Source: Adineta vaga
Taxonomy: Eukaryota; Rotifera
Direction of reading: 5' to 3'
NCBI GenBank assembly: GCA_021613535.1
Contig: CP075493.1
Coordinates: forward strand, 12,524,001 to 12,588,000
Length of the DNA stretch: 64,000 bases
Both the position numbers and the translations under genes were made by a program. Every line of letters begins with the position of its first letter. Positions within the stretch are counted from its first letter, which is position 1. Below, piece by piece: positions 44,340-55,230 of this stretch. The notes below the pieces were generated by a model. That model saw only the letters and a list, made by a program, of their open reading frames with translations. It was not told the DNA's origin and searched no databases.

Positions 44340-44524
44340 TATACTTGGTAATACAGTAATTAAATTAAACTATTTCAAACAGCTATTGTTTTTAGAAAAA
44401 CAATAAATATTTATTATATTTTTTGTCGTATCTCTCCGTATCGTTCTTTATTTTTCATTAGAATAAAGAAATATGACTATTAATATGAAAGTTCTTTTTT
44501 TCAAAGTACTATGAATAAGTTCAT

Positions 44525-44900
44525 GTGCATGTAGATAATGTTTTTCTCGCATTGTTAATACTCGTCGATAAAATTCATACGCTTCTTGCTAAAATCCTTG
44601 TATTCTTAGAGTTTCACCAATATTCACAAGTACAAAAGCTGAATCTTCAATATGTTGTGGATCATTCGATTATAAGCATTATCGAAATATCGTCGAGCTT
44701 CATTCCACTAACACATATCATATGTGAATTTACCAAATAGAATTGAGATATTTAAGTTTTCCGATTGACGATGCGTATCAGCAGGATATTTGTTTATGAT
44801 TAACATTCCACCATTAATTACATTTAATCGAGTAATCCATTTTTGATCAATTTGCTGTATACTTTAAAATTTCAATGTTGTATTGAAATCGAATAAGATC
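44525..44900 (-). pseudogene. TPR-repeat pseudogene fragment
   Basis: On the minus strand, pieces of TPR sequence read HRQSENLNISILFGKFTYDM, WNEARRYFDNAYNR and VNIGETLRIQGF, QEAYEFYRRVLTMREKH. They are separated by in-frame stops (after TYDMC and after RIQGF) and one frame change near 44665. This matches kinesin-light-chain-type TPRs like the fragment at 31441. No ART or other catalytic domain is attached within reach. Confidence 0.65.
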
Positions 44901-45187
44901 TCTTATTTTTTATTCTATTCAATAAATCGCAAATTATCACCAAGTTCTTCAATATTCACTTATTTTCTAATGAGTCATTTTTTCTATTGCGTAAAGGAAG
45001 TAGAGAATCTCATCTATACTTTTATCTGTTTTAACCGAATGGTTTACTCAACTGAAACGAAAAATAAGCGTACATAGAATAAAATATCCACGTTTTTCTT
45101 CTTCTTTCATAGTTTGAGAGCGCAACTTGCGACAACAACGTGTACGTATCGAATTTGACATTGTTTGTTTCGAGAATACTCGCTGAG

Positions 45188-47006
45188 ATGGAACGGTGAA
45201 GTATTGCCTTTGTTTATATTGATCTCGAAGTTATATCCTCTTATTTTTTTTAGTTTAAGTGAGAAAGGAAAAACTTCGCTTGAAAATCTTTCAAATGAAC
45301 TTATTTATGAAATATTCGAATATTTACATTTACATCATGCATTTCAAGCTTTTTATAATCTCAATGAACGATTTGACAATCTTTTCAAACATTTCAAATA
45401 TCCAATTAAAATCGATATTTCATCGATTTCAACATCGACATATGAACGTTATGCTCAACACGTTATTCGTCCACATGCTAAACGAATAAAATCACTTCGT
45501 ATATCAAATCCTTTTGTGAATGAAATATATCTACAACTACTTCCTGCAATATTAAATTTCATTCGACTTGAAGCACTCACCTTAACGAATATTGATGTAG
45601 CATATCTTCCAAAAATTTTAGATCAATTGTATTCTTTGTCAACTTTATCTTCATTAACTATTATATCCGATGATTATTTACATAAGTCAATTAATGTTTA
45701 TGAAAAAATATTTCGACTTCCCCGATTAAGATATTGTCAGATGTTGTTAAAAACATCTGAAAATACATTTTTTGATATTACTAATGAATTGAATACGATT
45801 GAATATCTTGTTGTAAATCAGACAGTTTCTTTTGATCAACTTGATAGTTTATTATCATATGTGCCGAAATTACAACGTTTATCAATTATTGATTTATATG
45901 AACTAAGCGATAGTCGAAGAAAAAGCAAGTCATTATCCTTGGATTTATTGACAAATGTTTCAATTACAGTGAAAAACATCGAGTTTAACGATTTTCAATC
46001 AATAGCTCGAGATTATTTTCGTCAAGTTCAAGTTTTACACCTTAAAGTTCAATGTAAAGCATGGTACAACGATGGAATACAATATCTAGATGCTAATCGA
46101 TGGGAACAATTAATTTCAACATATATACCAAATCTAAGTATCTTTGATTTCCAATATATTCATTACTTTCGTGGTGAAATTGATCGAGAAAATTACGACA
46201 CTTGTATAAGAAATTTCAATTCGATATTTTTCGTGAAGCACGAATGGCTCTTTGATTATCAATATCATCCACAGTCTGATACAGCTGTCTTCTTTTCGAG
46301 AAACCCATATAGAAGAAAAGACTATTTATTACATGGAGATTGGACGAAAAATATATGGGCATCAATGACTGAAATTAATCAAGATCCAATGCATCATATT
46401 TATTTACATAATTCAACTACAACGGAACAGTATGCGGATATTATTTCAAATGTGAATGAAATGTCTTTTGTGGAAAATTTGGATATCTCTTATCATTCAT
46501 TTGATGCTAATTCTCAGCTTATTTTTCCTGGAAAACAACTTACTAAAGTAAATATCTATTTTCGTGACTTTTCCGTTGAAGATTTAATTGAACTGATTGA
46601 ATTATCACCGAAAGTTCATACATTAAAGTTGGCCTGTTTGTCACTTAACCAAACCGACTTAATTTCAATTCAACAAAGTGATCAATTTCATAGAGTGTCC
46701 AAAACAAATAACATGAAGAAACTGACCATCGAGGATACAATTAGAGCAGAACAATTCAAATTAATTGTTGACTTGTTTCCTCAACTGGAGAATCTTAGTA
46801 TTGATTTATATAGACATGATCTAGAGTCAATAGCACATTATTTATGGGCGAAATTTGACAACATTTCTCGTCGTTTATGCTTATTGTGTATTGCACATGA
46901 ACGTGAACGTTTGGATGGAATCTTAAAAGATTTGATAGAATCGAACAAACTTCGTTCTCATTACTATGTGAAAGTTATAAGAAAAAAACTTTATATATGG
47001 TGGTAA
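45188..47006 (+). CDS. F-box protein
   Basis: Two exons: 45188-45195 (ATGGAACG) and 45254-47006, joined in phase by a 58-bp GTGAAG...TTTTTTTTAG intron; 586 residues beginning MERLSEKGKTSLENLSNELI. I prefer this start because the alternative open frame from 45165 would read through a perfect intron. Residues 12-50 are an F-box (LENLSNELIYEIFEYLHLHHAFQAFYNLNERFDNLF), the Skp1-binding part of an SCF ubiquitin ligase receptor. The remainder is leucine-rich helical repeat (RLEALTLTNIDVAYLPKIL, KVHTLKLACLSLNQTDL) for substrate binding. Paralogous to 27403 and to the pseudogene directly downstream. Confidence 0.82.
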
Positions 47007-47255
47007 AATATTTTTGAACGGAACAGTTATATCGTGATGCGATGATATATTTAAAGAATGAGTCATAGTTTATAATCCTATCTTTCCAAGATACAACTCG
47101 TTTTTTTATTCCCTTTACTCAGCGTCACTGTGTATGCTGGAAAAAGCCAACATAAATCATACATTATGGGTAATAAACAGCTTGTTCGTATAAAATTCCC
47201 TTTGTTTTAAACATCATACATAACTCACATAGGTATTTTTTCTTTCCATTTTACG

Positions 47256-48989
47256 ATGGCTACTAATTACAAAAGATTTCGAAGGGACAATAAACCAACG
47301 AATATTGAATTATTACCTAATGAACTGTTCATCAATTGTTTCCAATATTTGTCGACTGCTGATCTCTTTCAAGCATTTCATAAGCTCAATCTTCGATTTG
47401 AATCTCTTCTTTTCGATCATTTTCGAGTTCAAGGTTTCGATTTTCGAGCTATATCTCAATCGAATTTCAAGATTATGTGTCCTACATATTTGTCACTTTC
47501 ATTCATCCATTTACAATCACTTTCAATATATAAGCTTCGTTCTCAAGATTCATCTGGTCGAATTATAGGAGAACTTCAAGATTTGCCACACTTTTCTCGT
47601 CTTATCTACAAACCAGTTTATTATCCATCAAATTCTTTTATAGCTTGTCACTTCGTTAGCAGCCTTTGGCATTCAAAAAAACGTAGACATTGATGTTTAG
47701 CTTTTGAATTTGAACCTTACATGAATTTTCCTATGCCATTCGTAACTTCAACTAGTCTTCAATACCTAACTTTGGAGGATATTCAGTTGACATCAGATGA
47801 ATTGATTCAATTAATGAAACGCACACCAAATATACAATATTTATCTGTACATCTTAGTTACCAATTTCCGTTCAGGGCACAACTATCGGCTATATCAAAA
47901 CTCAATAAGTTATGTATAACATATTTTTGGAATTCCGCTCAATTTCTTCGTATATTAGAAGCACTTCCTGAATTATCTTATTTAAAATTAAATCTAGGAG
48001 ATGATTGTATTGATGGAAATCAATGAAAATGGTTAATCGAACTATGTTTGCCGAAAATCACAAGCCTGCATTTTCGTATGATATATAAGATAAAAAGTAA
48101 AACTCAAAAGAATCAAGAAATTGATAAAATACTCGATACCTTTCGTGATCATTTTTGGCTTAATAAGCATCGTTGGTCTGTACAATGTAATTGGCATCCA
48201 GATCAGCACACCGCTCATTTCTATACATTACCGTATGCGTTCGAAGGATATTCTTGTTCTGAACAATATTTATCGAAAACAACTTGTCCTTATGAAAATA
48301 AATCATGGTCTTATCATAGTGTGCGTTCACTTATATATAATCTACCAATATCTAAATGTTCAAATCAATCAAACATACAATTTTCTAACATTCAAACGCT
48401 TTCGATCAAACTTCCTATCGACGATCATTTTTCATCGATGATATCAGATTTATCTCAGATAAAATAGCTTATAATTTCATTAACTAATGATGATATGGAA
48501 AATAATCGAAATCAATTACAAAATGTACTTCATCAAATACATTGTCTATTAACTTTATATATTAGACAGAAACCAATGCAGGTTTTAGACTTATTATCCT
48601 TTGACAATAAAGATCTAGCTACATGGTATTTCGATCTACTCAAACCTGATCAATGGTATAATAGTGAACAATGCATGAAATTAAGTCAATTGACATTTAT
48701 TACTCATTGTAAAGCACTTGCTATTGCTGTTGATGATCGAACAAGTGTTGTTAATATTGTTACTACATTGAATAATCTACAAGCTTTGAGTGTACTCTGC
48801 CAAGATGATAAATGGAATCTACAAACAACATCTACCACCTTCATGCACGATACGAAGATATCCAGAATATCGAGTTATTGGATTGTGGATACGTTAGTCT
48901 TTCAGCTCTATATTCACATCCACATATGGAAAATAGTCGTTCATTGTTTGAGAAATATTTTATTCGTGAGTAAAATATGGAAAACTTAA
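47256..48989 (+). pseudogene. F-box gene broken by in-frame stops
   Basis: Starts with an intact F-box (IELLPNELFINCFQYLSTADLFQAFHKLNLRFESLL). The same reading frame continues to about 48800 with the family's repeat pattern (TSLQYLTLEDIQLTSDELIQLMKRTPNIQYLSV; FRDHFWLNKHRW; LIYNLPISK; ITHCKALAIAVDDRTSVV). It is interrupted by stop codons at 47691-47693 (TGA), 48024-48026 (TGA) and 48465-48467 (TAG). The stretch 47590-47720 reads poorly and may hide a pair of compensating indels. It is a direct tandem relative of the intact gene at 45188. Decay appears recent. Confidence 0.8.
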
Positions 48990-49091
48990 GTAGAGCTAAC
49001 TACAGATGAAGAGAGAGATCTAAAATCAACTAATTTTGTTTAAAAAAATGAAAACGCAGAAAAGTTTTAAGTATCATCAGCATGACGTATG

Positions 49092-50815
49092 TTAACAACC
49101 AGTAGATATGAGACTATATTTCCAGATACCATCAATGGAATACATCGATGCACTGTTGAGTGTGTAAATATTACCGGCCGTATCCAAACGAATACTCGAA
49201 TAGCCATACATTCCACTGAAAGAACTTGTAGCAGAATAGACTATTGATTTAATGAAAGCAGATGCCGGTGTGGAACCATATCTATATATATAATTGCTTG
49301 ATAAGATATAAATATTTCCATATTTATCCAACGTTAAATGATATGGAATGTATTGAGATTTGACCGTGAATAGAACGGTCCCATATGCACTGCCAGAGGG
49401 ATACATGACAACTCGACTAAAATGAAATAAAATCCATGATATAATTCTTCTTTCTTATTAATCTCATAAGCTGGATGATTCTTTATACTTTTGCAGTATT
49501 AGTGTGATACTTACTAGTTATTGGTATCGGCTATGTATAAAGTGTTGTTTTGGTCTAAATAGATACCACCTGGAGTATTGAGTTGATTTGTCATTGACCC
49601 AGAAATTCCGTTAGTACCAGCCACTAAAATCAGTGTCATCGCATTTTGTGTAATTTTTACGACTCGATGATTAGATGGATCTGAATAGTATATAAAACCC
49701 TGACTGTCAACAAATAGACCACCACATTGACAGAGTTGATTCATTTGATTACCACATATGACTTCTCCGAATACAACAGTACCATCCGTGCCATTGCCTT
49801 CCACGTATTTGACCACTCGATAATAGGTTGAATAGCCAAATATACCAGAACCGTACTTGTAACAAAGAATATCATATTATCTCATTTAGATTATTGAAAA
49901 AAATGGTTCTAAGTTTTCTTTCTCTCAAAACTCTAAGAACATAACTATGGATGATAGTGAACTTGGCGGAATAGAATGACTAATCTTTATCTCATTTAAA
50001 ATTTAAATACAGACTTACTCCACTTTCGGCTGCATACACAGTTCCGTTAGAATCAACGTACAGTTTATTAGCTGAGTAGGTAATTATTGTTGTATTAGGT
50101 GCACCAATGACGCTATATGTTGCTGCTGATGTCTCGTTTGCTTCAATTTTAATTATACGACGATTATTATTGTCGATCGTAATATAATTATTTTTTGCAT
50201 CAAGATAAAAATCAGACGTATAATAATTAAAATAATACGAGGATATATTGGAAAAATTGACTGCTATTTGTTCGATGTCACTCCATATAGCAGTTGGACA
50301 GATACCATCTAGTAATGAAATTAGAAAAAATATATAAGATAGAGACATGTTTTCATTTTATTGGCTAGGGCGTCTAAGTTGAAATTCTGTATACATACCT
50401 ACTACACGTAGTTGAGAGTTAGAAATTCCATTTGCATTAGTTGATGAGCATACACTAGTTAATGCAATAGGCATACAGATCGGTGCTGCGCAGCAACTGT
50501 TGATAACACATACAGAGTTATTTGATGCACACGTCTTAGCGGCTGTGCAAACATCGAACAATGAACAATTCGCTTGAGGTGCACATACTGTTTTATTTTT
50601 TGATGTCTCAAAACGATAACATGTGTTTGCAGCTGAACAATTACCGTTTGGATTGTTTAGTGTACATTGATCTACCTTGCAATTTGACGAAGATATAATT
50701 GTCAAACCTATATCAGAGAAGATATCATAGAAATAATTCTTAACAATTTTACATTACTTTTAGTAAAGATAGGAAGCAGGCATAGATAAAAAACCGTGAG
50801 AAATGTTAGTCGCAT
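49092..50815 (-). CDS. Secreted protein: Cys-rich domain plus NHL repeats
   Basis: Five exons (50815-50758, 50707-50399, 50308-50019, 49855-49515, 49416-49092), all joins in phase; 440 residues. Signal peptide MRLTFLTVFYLCLLPIFTKS. Residues about 20-122 form a Cys-rich module with repeated CxxxNxxC spacing (CSAANTCYRF, CSLFDVCTAAKTC, CVINSCCAAPIC). The rest is an NHL beta-propeller (YYSDPSNHRVVKI, GIYLDQNNTLYIADTNNYRVV, LDTAGNIYTL) ending at the stop with no TM. It should be extracellular, soluble and disulfide-bonded. It is related in fold, but not closely in sequence, to the NHL-EGF genes at 3118 and 21442. Confidence 0.82.
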
Positions 50816-51379
50816 CGTTTGAATAATAGATTGATTCAGAACAATAAAACTGAATACGAATATGTTTGAAAGCAAAGAAGGAGAGAAAAACGGCGAATTT
50901 ATATAAGCGTAATTGTGAAGCAAGATATTTATTTTAGAAGCAAAACATCTTTTGGTTACTATATGAATCAGCAAAATTCAATTCTGCTTTCGTTAGTGTT
51001 CACTTAGTGAGACTGTTTTTCTCTTTGTTGAATAAATAGCATGACTTTCTTTTTCTGCATTACGTTCCATGATGTTTGATTTAAACTAAAGAAAAACATT
51101 ATTCAAGCAAACATTTTAACTTTGTTTACGGTTAAAGGAATTATTCTGACAAGAAAAAATATTGTGGCTGCCCCACATAAACGATTGACATTTGTTATTG
51201 AAAGTATGATCATTCAGCTACGAACTTCGAAAAAAAACATTCCCAGAAAGGATAGAAATGAAAGAATGAGTTTTGTTGTTTTAATGGTTGCAAAGCCAGA
51301 ATAGTCGTAAAATTTCGTATGGATGATTAACTGATTGGTGAAAAAAAGACATTTTAAATATTTTCACCATTCAGTTAGA
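50816..51379. other. Intergenic
   Basis: Upstream of the secreted NHL gene. The plus-strand frame 51122-51304 is basic and low-complexity, with no support. Confidence 0.45.
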
Positions 51380-51977
51380 TGATCAACAAGCCTTAAACAT
51401 TCCCAGAGGTAATGACTTTCTTTGATTATCTGAATGTTTCTGTAGAGAATTCGACAATGTCCGGAGTTCTTCACAATACAATAGTAGCATCAGTGCTAAA
51501 CCCATCGGAGGAGATGGTAAATATAAAAAATCACTATAAGCAAATGAATGTATTCGAGCAAATGTAGTTCCTAACGAAACATACGAAACAGTTGAGCGTT
51601 TGTAAATTTTTTCACACGACCAAGTTTCTCCTCGTTACATCACGATTGGCGGTTGAATGGAATTTAGACAAAGAATATAATCTTCGGAGACTTCACCAAT
51701 ATTACTGATCTCTTTGTCAGTAATGATGTCACTGATCAGAGTATTCAGACACCTATGACGTTTTACAGGATATGCGATTGGTACTTTACAAAAAAAAATA
51801 TGATTGATCTTGGATAATAATACAATAATTACTATTGGCAATACCACCCGATATGTGTCGATGTGAATCGTACGATTGACCTATATAATGGGATAGGATA
51901 ACACTTGCATCTTCTACATTCAAACATGTATAAGTGGGTCGTTCATAGAATGATTGTTGAATATCATCAGGGTTCAT
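51380..51977 (-). pseudogene. Phosphotransferase (APH/choline-kinase-like) pseudogene
   Basis: The minus strand from 51977 reads ATG-initiated NPDDIQQSFYERPTYTC, then VILSHYIGQSY and HISGGIANSNYCI, which resembles the GxxNxxY glycine-loop start of aminoglycoside-phosphotransferase-fold kinases. A frame change in the run of T/A near 51790 leads to CKVPIAYPVKRHRCLNTLI and SNIGEVSEDYILCL, then a stop near 51633. A later frame reads SYVSLGTTFARIHSFAYSDF, like the helix before the catalytic loop. The catalytic HxD and the C-terminal half are missing. Probably the remains of a small-molecule kinase gene; family assignment moderate. Confidence 0.5.
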
Positions 51978-52552
51978 GATGTTTATATTGTCTCAATGAT
52001 GCGACGTATGTAATACTCAGTACCTGAAGTAGTCGATGTTAGGAATTATCAATAATAGTAAATACCCGTGTGATTTTCAGAGTTGAGAGAAAAATACTTT
52101 TGCTCGTATGCTAGAAAAGAAATAATATTTATTTTTAAAATAAAGTGTGTTCTTGATTGAATTCTAGTCGAGAATACCTCAAATAATTAAGAACTGACGC
52201 TTTCGAACTGTACAGAAATGCTTACAAGACTCAAAGAACAATCGGAGAATACATGTAAGTTAGAAGGATGAACAATGAGAAACAAAGGACATACTATAAG
52301 AATGAACTGTGGATAGAGTATATTTATCAATGAAGTTCACAGCCCATATCCTATCTTTGTGGCTTCTGGTGCCTATAAGCACCATATATCGATATAAGTT
52401 CTTTCCCGCACTCTCAAGATGATAATGCTACTTTTTTATGTAAAATATTAGAACAATATGCATAAATTATTGATTTATTTCACGTGTCTTCTAAAAATAT
52501 TATCTAGTAACAGTACCCAAAAATGTTTTTGTACAATAATCAAAATTTAAAA
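51978..52552. other. Intergenic
   Basis: Nothing coding seen; 3' flank of the arrestin-domain gene. Confidence 0.5.
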
Positions 52553-53485
52553 TCAAGAAGGATTTGGTTCGGTTCCAATAATAATCGGTACTAATAATTC
52601 GAAATCTGTGATAACACCTTCGAATTGAACTTGAAATTTCAATATATAGTTTGTGTGTGCAGAGGTGACTTGGTTCAGACCACCATCAAATTGATACGAA
52701 GGAGGTAATGATGTAGCAGGAATCATCAAAGTAAACGGTTGATTTATTCGTGGGTCTTGTCGACGCATCATTTCCGGTATTGTACTACGAACGATAACAT
52801 GTTCACCAGAAGCACCGCCCATGCGAAAATTTCTAATCAATGTAACAACAATTTGTTTAATAATAGCTTGTTTAGGATTATCAATATCGATGGTACCTTG
52901 AATCGTTTCACCTGCGATATAGCCAAGTTTATTTAGATTTCCTTTGAGTGAGAAATCTTTTTGATTCTGAGAACTAAATACAGTTGGTTTCGAAGAATTC
53001 GGTACTTGAGCTAGATTGACACGTGGAAAAACAGTAATATATCGATTTTCTCGTGTATTTGCTTTATACCAGGCTCTATCAACATACATTTGTACATAAT
53101 AACGAACATGTGGATATGTTTGTGGCTGATTCATTGTTGGTGGAAGATTAGTAGGCAATTGTATTTGAAATGGAAATGAATGTTGACCTTTACCAAACGT
53201 TAAATCTTCTTGTCCATTTTCTGGACGAACAAGAACATGGTTCGATGAAATAATTGGTATATCATTATGTATTGTTTGAGTAGTTGTTTGACCGTTAATA
53301 ACAACAGTTTTTTGTGATGTATAACCGACTTCACCAAAACACTTCAAAACAAGTTCATCAACATTTACAGTTTCATCATTGACATTGTAGTTAACAACTC
53401 CAGAAACAACTTCACCACCATAAAAGAATGCATTTTGTCGATCAAGATTAATCTCAACCGATGAACTAGAGGAACCACAACCCAT
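52553..53485 (-). CDS. Arrestin-domain-containing (alpha-arrestin) protein
   Basis: Intronless 310-residue protein with an N-terminal arrestin fold (VEINLDRQNAFFYGGEVVSGVV; ELVLKCFGEVGYT; FPFQIQLPTNLPPT; VRYYVQMYVDRAW) and a C-terminal arrestin fold (FSLKGNLNKLGYIAGETIQGTIDIDNP; FTLMIPATSLPPSYQF; YILKFQVQFEG). This is the size and order of ARRDC-type proteins, which link membrane receptors and transporters to ubiquitin ligases for endocytosis. No PPxY motif is visible, so it may not bind NEDD4-type ligases directly. The N-terminus MGCGSSSSS is a strong myristoylation/palmitoylation signal, unusual for the family, and would tether it to membrane. Confidence 0.85.
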   Translation of the reverse strand: MGCGSSSSSVEINLDRQNAFFYGGEVVSGVVNYNVNDETVNVDELVLKCFGEVGYTSQKTVVINGQTTTQTIHNDIPIISSNHVLVRPENGQEDLTFGKGQHSFPFQIQLPTNLPPTMNQPQTYPHVRYYVQMYVDRAWYKANTRENRYITVFPRVNLAQVPNSSKPTVFSSQNQKDFSLKGNLNKLGYIAGETIQGTIDIDNPKQAIIKQIVVTLIRNFRMGGASGEHVIVRSTIPEMMRRQDPRINQPFTLMIPATSLPPSYQFDGGLNQVTSAHTNYILKFQVQFEGVITDFELLVPIIIGTEPNPS

Positions 53486-53521
53486 ATTCCAAAATGGAAT
53501 CTACTTTAGAAACAAAACCAG

Positions 53522-53529
53522 TATATATA
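53522..53529 (-). promoter_or_regulatory. TATA-like element of the arrestin-domain gene
   Basis: TATATATA on the minus strand, about 40 bases before the ATG at 53485. It would imply a very short leader, so it is only a candidate. Confidence 0.3.
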
Positions 53530-54351
53530 GAGCAAAAAGAAAAACGGATGAAGTAGCAACCGTTAAATAAAATTTCAATTGTTTTCACAATGCAAATAGT
53601 TTCTCGTTTCTTTTTCTTTTTTTGTTTACTCAAGTCAATTGACGTCAGAGTAAGAGAATCAGCAAACAGAGAGGGAGAGAGAGAAGAAAAGAAACAACAT
53701 TTACGTTGCGTTGGCGTACAGAAGAAAAATTTCATGTATACTGTAGTTTTTGTTTTTCACTTATGGACTATGAATTTATTCAATACTCACTCCCACACTA
53801 TCAATAATTAAAAAAGTTCTTTGTCCATAGTCTGATAAGAAAAACTCGGAATTTTTTAATCCAGCTTACATACATTCTCGTCAGGTGTAACTATGCACTT
53901 GATTTGGTTGAAGTTTGCTTACACATACAAACAAATAAAATATTCTTTTGTGTTTTAGACTACAGAGAGAGAGAGAAAGCTTATATGATCAATTACTCTA
54001 CTTGTGTCGTTATACGTTTGATATGCTCTTATAATCTGGAAAACATCTATATTGACAATATATGATAAAGATCAGATAACATGAAATACTTTTTGAAGAA
54101 TCGTAAATTTCATTCAAAGACAAATATAGAACTTTATCACTAATAAATTGGTTGATTCATTTGATGCCGTAAAAAAATATTTAGACGGGTAACGTTTACA
54201 AAGTTTCACATGTGTTTTTTCTTTGCTAAGAAGTGGATACAATGAAAACATATACATTCTAATGCAATGCGTATAAAAATAGGCCCCTTATAATAAAAAT
54301 CGAATGAAATTTTTTATTCATGATAATACAACTGTCTCGTCAATTTGAATT
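53530..54351. other. Intergenic
   Basis: Contains a purine-rich GAGAGAGAGAGAAAG tract (53965-53980) and GGGAGAGAGAGAAG (53672-53686). No gene supported; plus-strand frame 53590-53811 is low-complexity and lies in the arrestin upstream region. Confidence 0.45.
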
Positions 54352-54711
54352 ATGACTAACGAAAATTTGATTTGTCGTATTCCAGTGCTCGCTGCTGATG
54401 GACATGTTTATGAACATGAGGCAATCGTATGATGGATCAATGAGAATGGAACAAGTCCATTAACAAGAGAACCTATTGAACGTAGAATAGAATACACTCC
54501 ATCCGTATCCTATTCAATATCTGCAGATTCAGTAACACTTTCAGACATTCAAGCGTCTGAAGAAACAAGAGAATCTTCACTGTTTTCAAAAGCAAAATCA
54601 TCGGTACAAACAGCACAAGTACACCATCTTTTATGCAAGTTGCTGTCTTGCTCAATATGCCCAAATCCTAAAAATTTGACTACACGTACTTTTCATATCC
54701 GTATACAACTA
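54352..54711 (+). pseudogene. U-box fragment with premature stop
   Basis: From the ATG at 54352 the frame reads NENLICRIPVLAADGHVYEHEAIV, a TGA, then WINENGTSPLTREPIERR. This is the U-box signature (PVxAxDGxxYExxAIxxWI...SPxT), the E2-binding domain of U-box ubiquitin ligases, with a stop codon inside it at 54430-54432. The rest (to 54711) has no clear domain. One in-frame stop suggests a recent pseudogene. Confidence 0.65.
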
Positions 54712-54751
54712 TAACAACTATTACATTTATATTTAAAAATGCATTTTTCAC

Positions 54752-55052
54752 AGCTTGGTTTCTTGATGACATATCAATTGTAAAGAAGACAACAGGCACA
54801 TTGGATGCTTTTCACATATGTGATTCGCAATCTTTAAATTCGACTTATACAGTCAATCAGCGCTTGCCTCACTCAGGTGCGTTCTCATGTATGACTGCAG
54901 GATGGACCTCTTCTCATTACATATCGCAAACAATTAATACTCGCATAGACCAATCATACAATATCAGATTTTGGCTTCAGAATGATGGCTGGATTGGTTT
55001 TGGTAGTGGAGTAACAGTAACTGTAATTATGAGTGGGACCTCTTACAACTGA
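54752..55052 (+). pseudogene. Extracellular beta-sandwich repeat fragment
   Basis: The open frame includes AWFLDDISIVKKTTGTLDAF and, at the end, SYNIRFWLQNDGWIGFGSGVTVTVIM, a pattern of alternating strands like the carbohydrate-binding/galactose-binding-like repeats found in large secreted proteins. It begins at an acceptor-like TTTTTCACAG with no upstream partner and ends at a normal stop. Probably the orphaned last exon of a secreted protein gene; an active last exon of a longer gene is less likely. Confidence 0.4.
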
Positions 55053-55230
55053 GTGTTAGTCTACACGATTACCGCATCTATGTTGCTTTTTTTCAGAACA
55101 CTCTGATCTTAAAGAATCACCAATGAGACTATATAAGAGAGAGAAAAAGAAAATGTTTTATTAATTAAAGCAAACGCTTAGTAGAAGTTTTACGAAGGCA
55201 ACTATAAGTTTCTTATTGAATTTAAATTGA

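Noticed and set aside
53590-53811. Plus-strand frame upstream of the arrestin gene
   Set aside because: Arises from GA-rich simple sequence; no domain.
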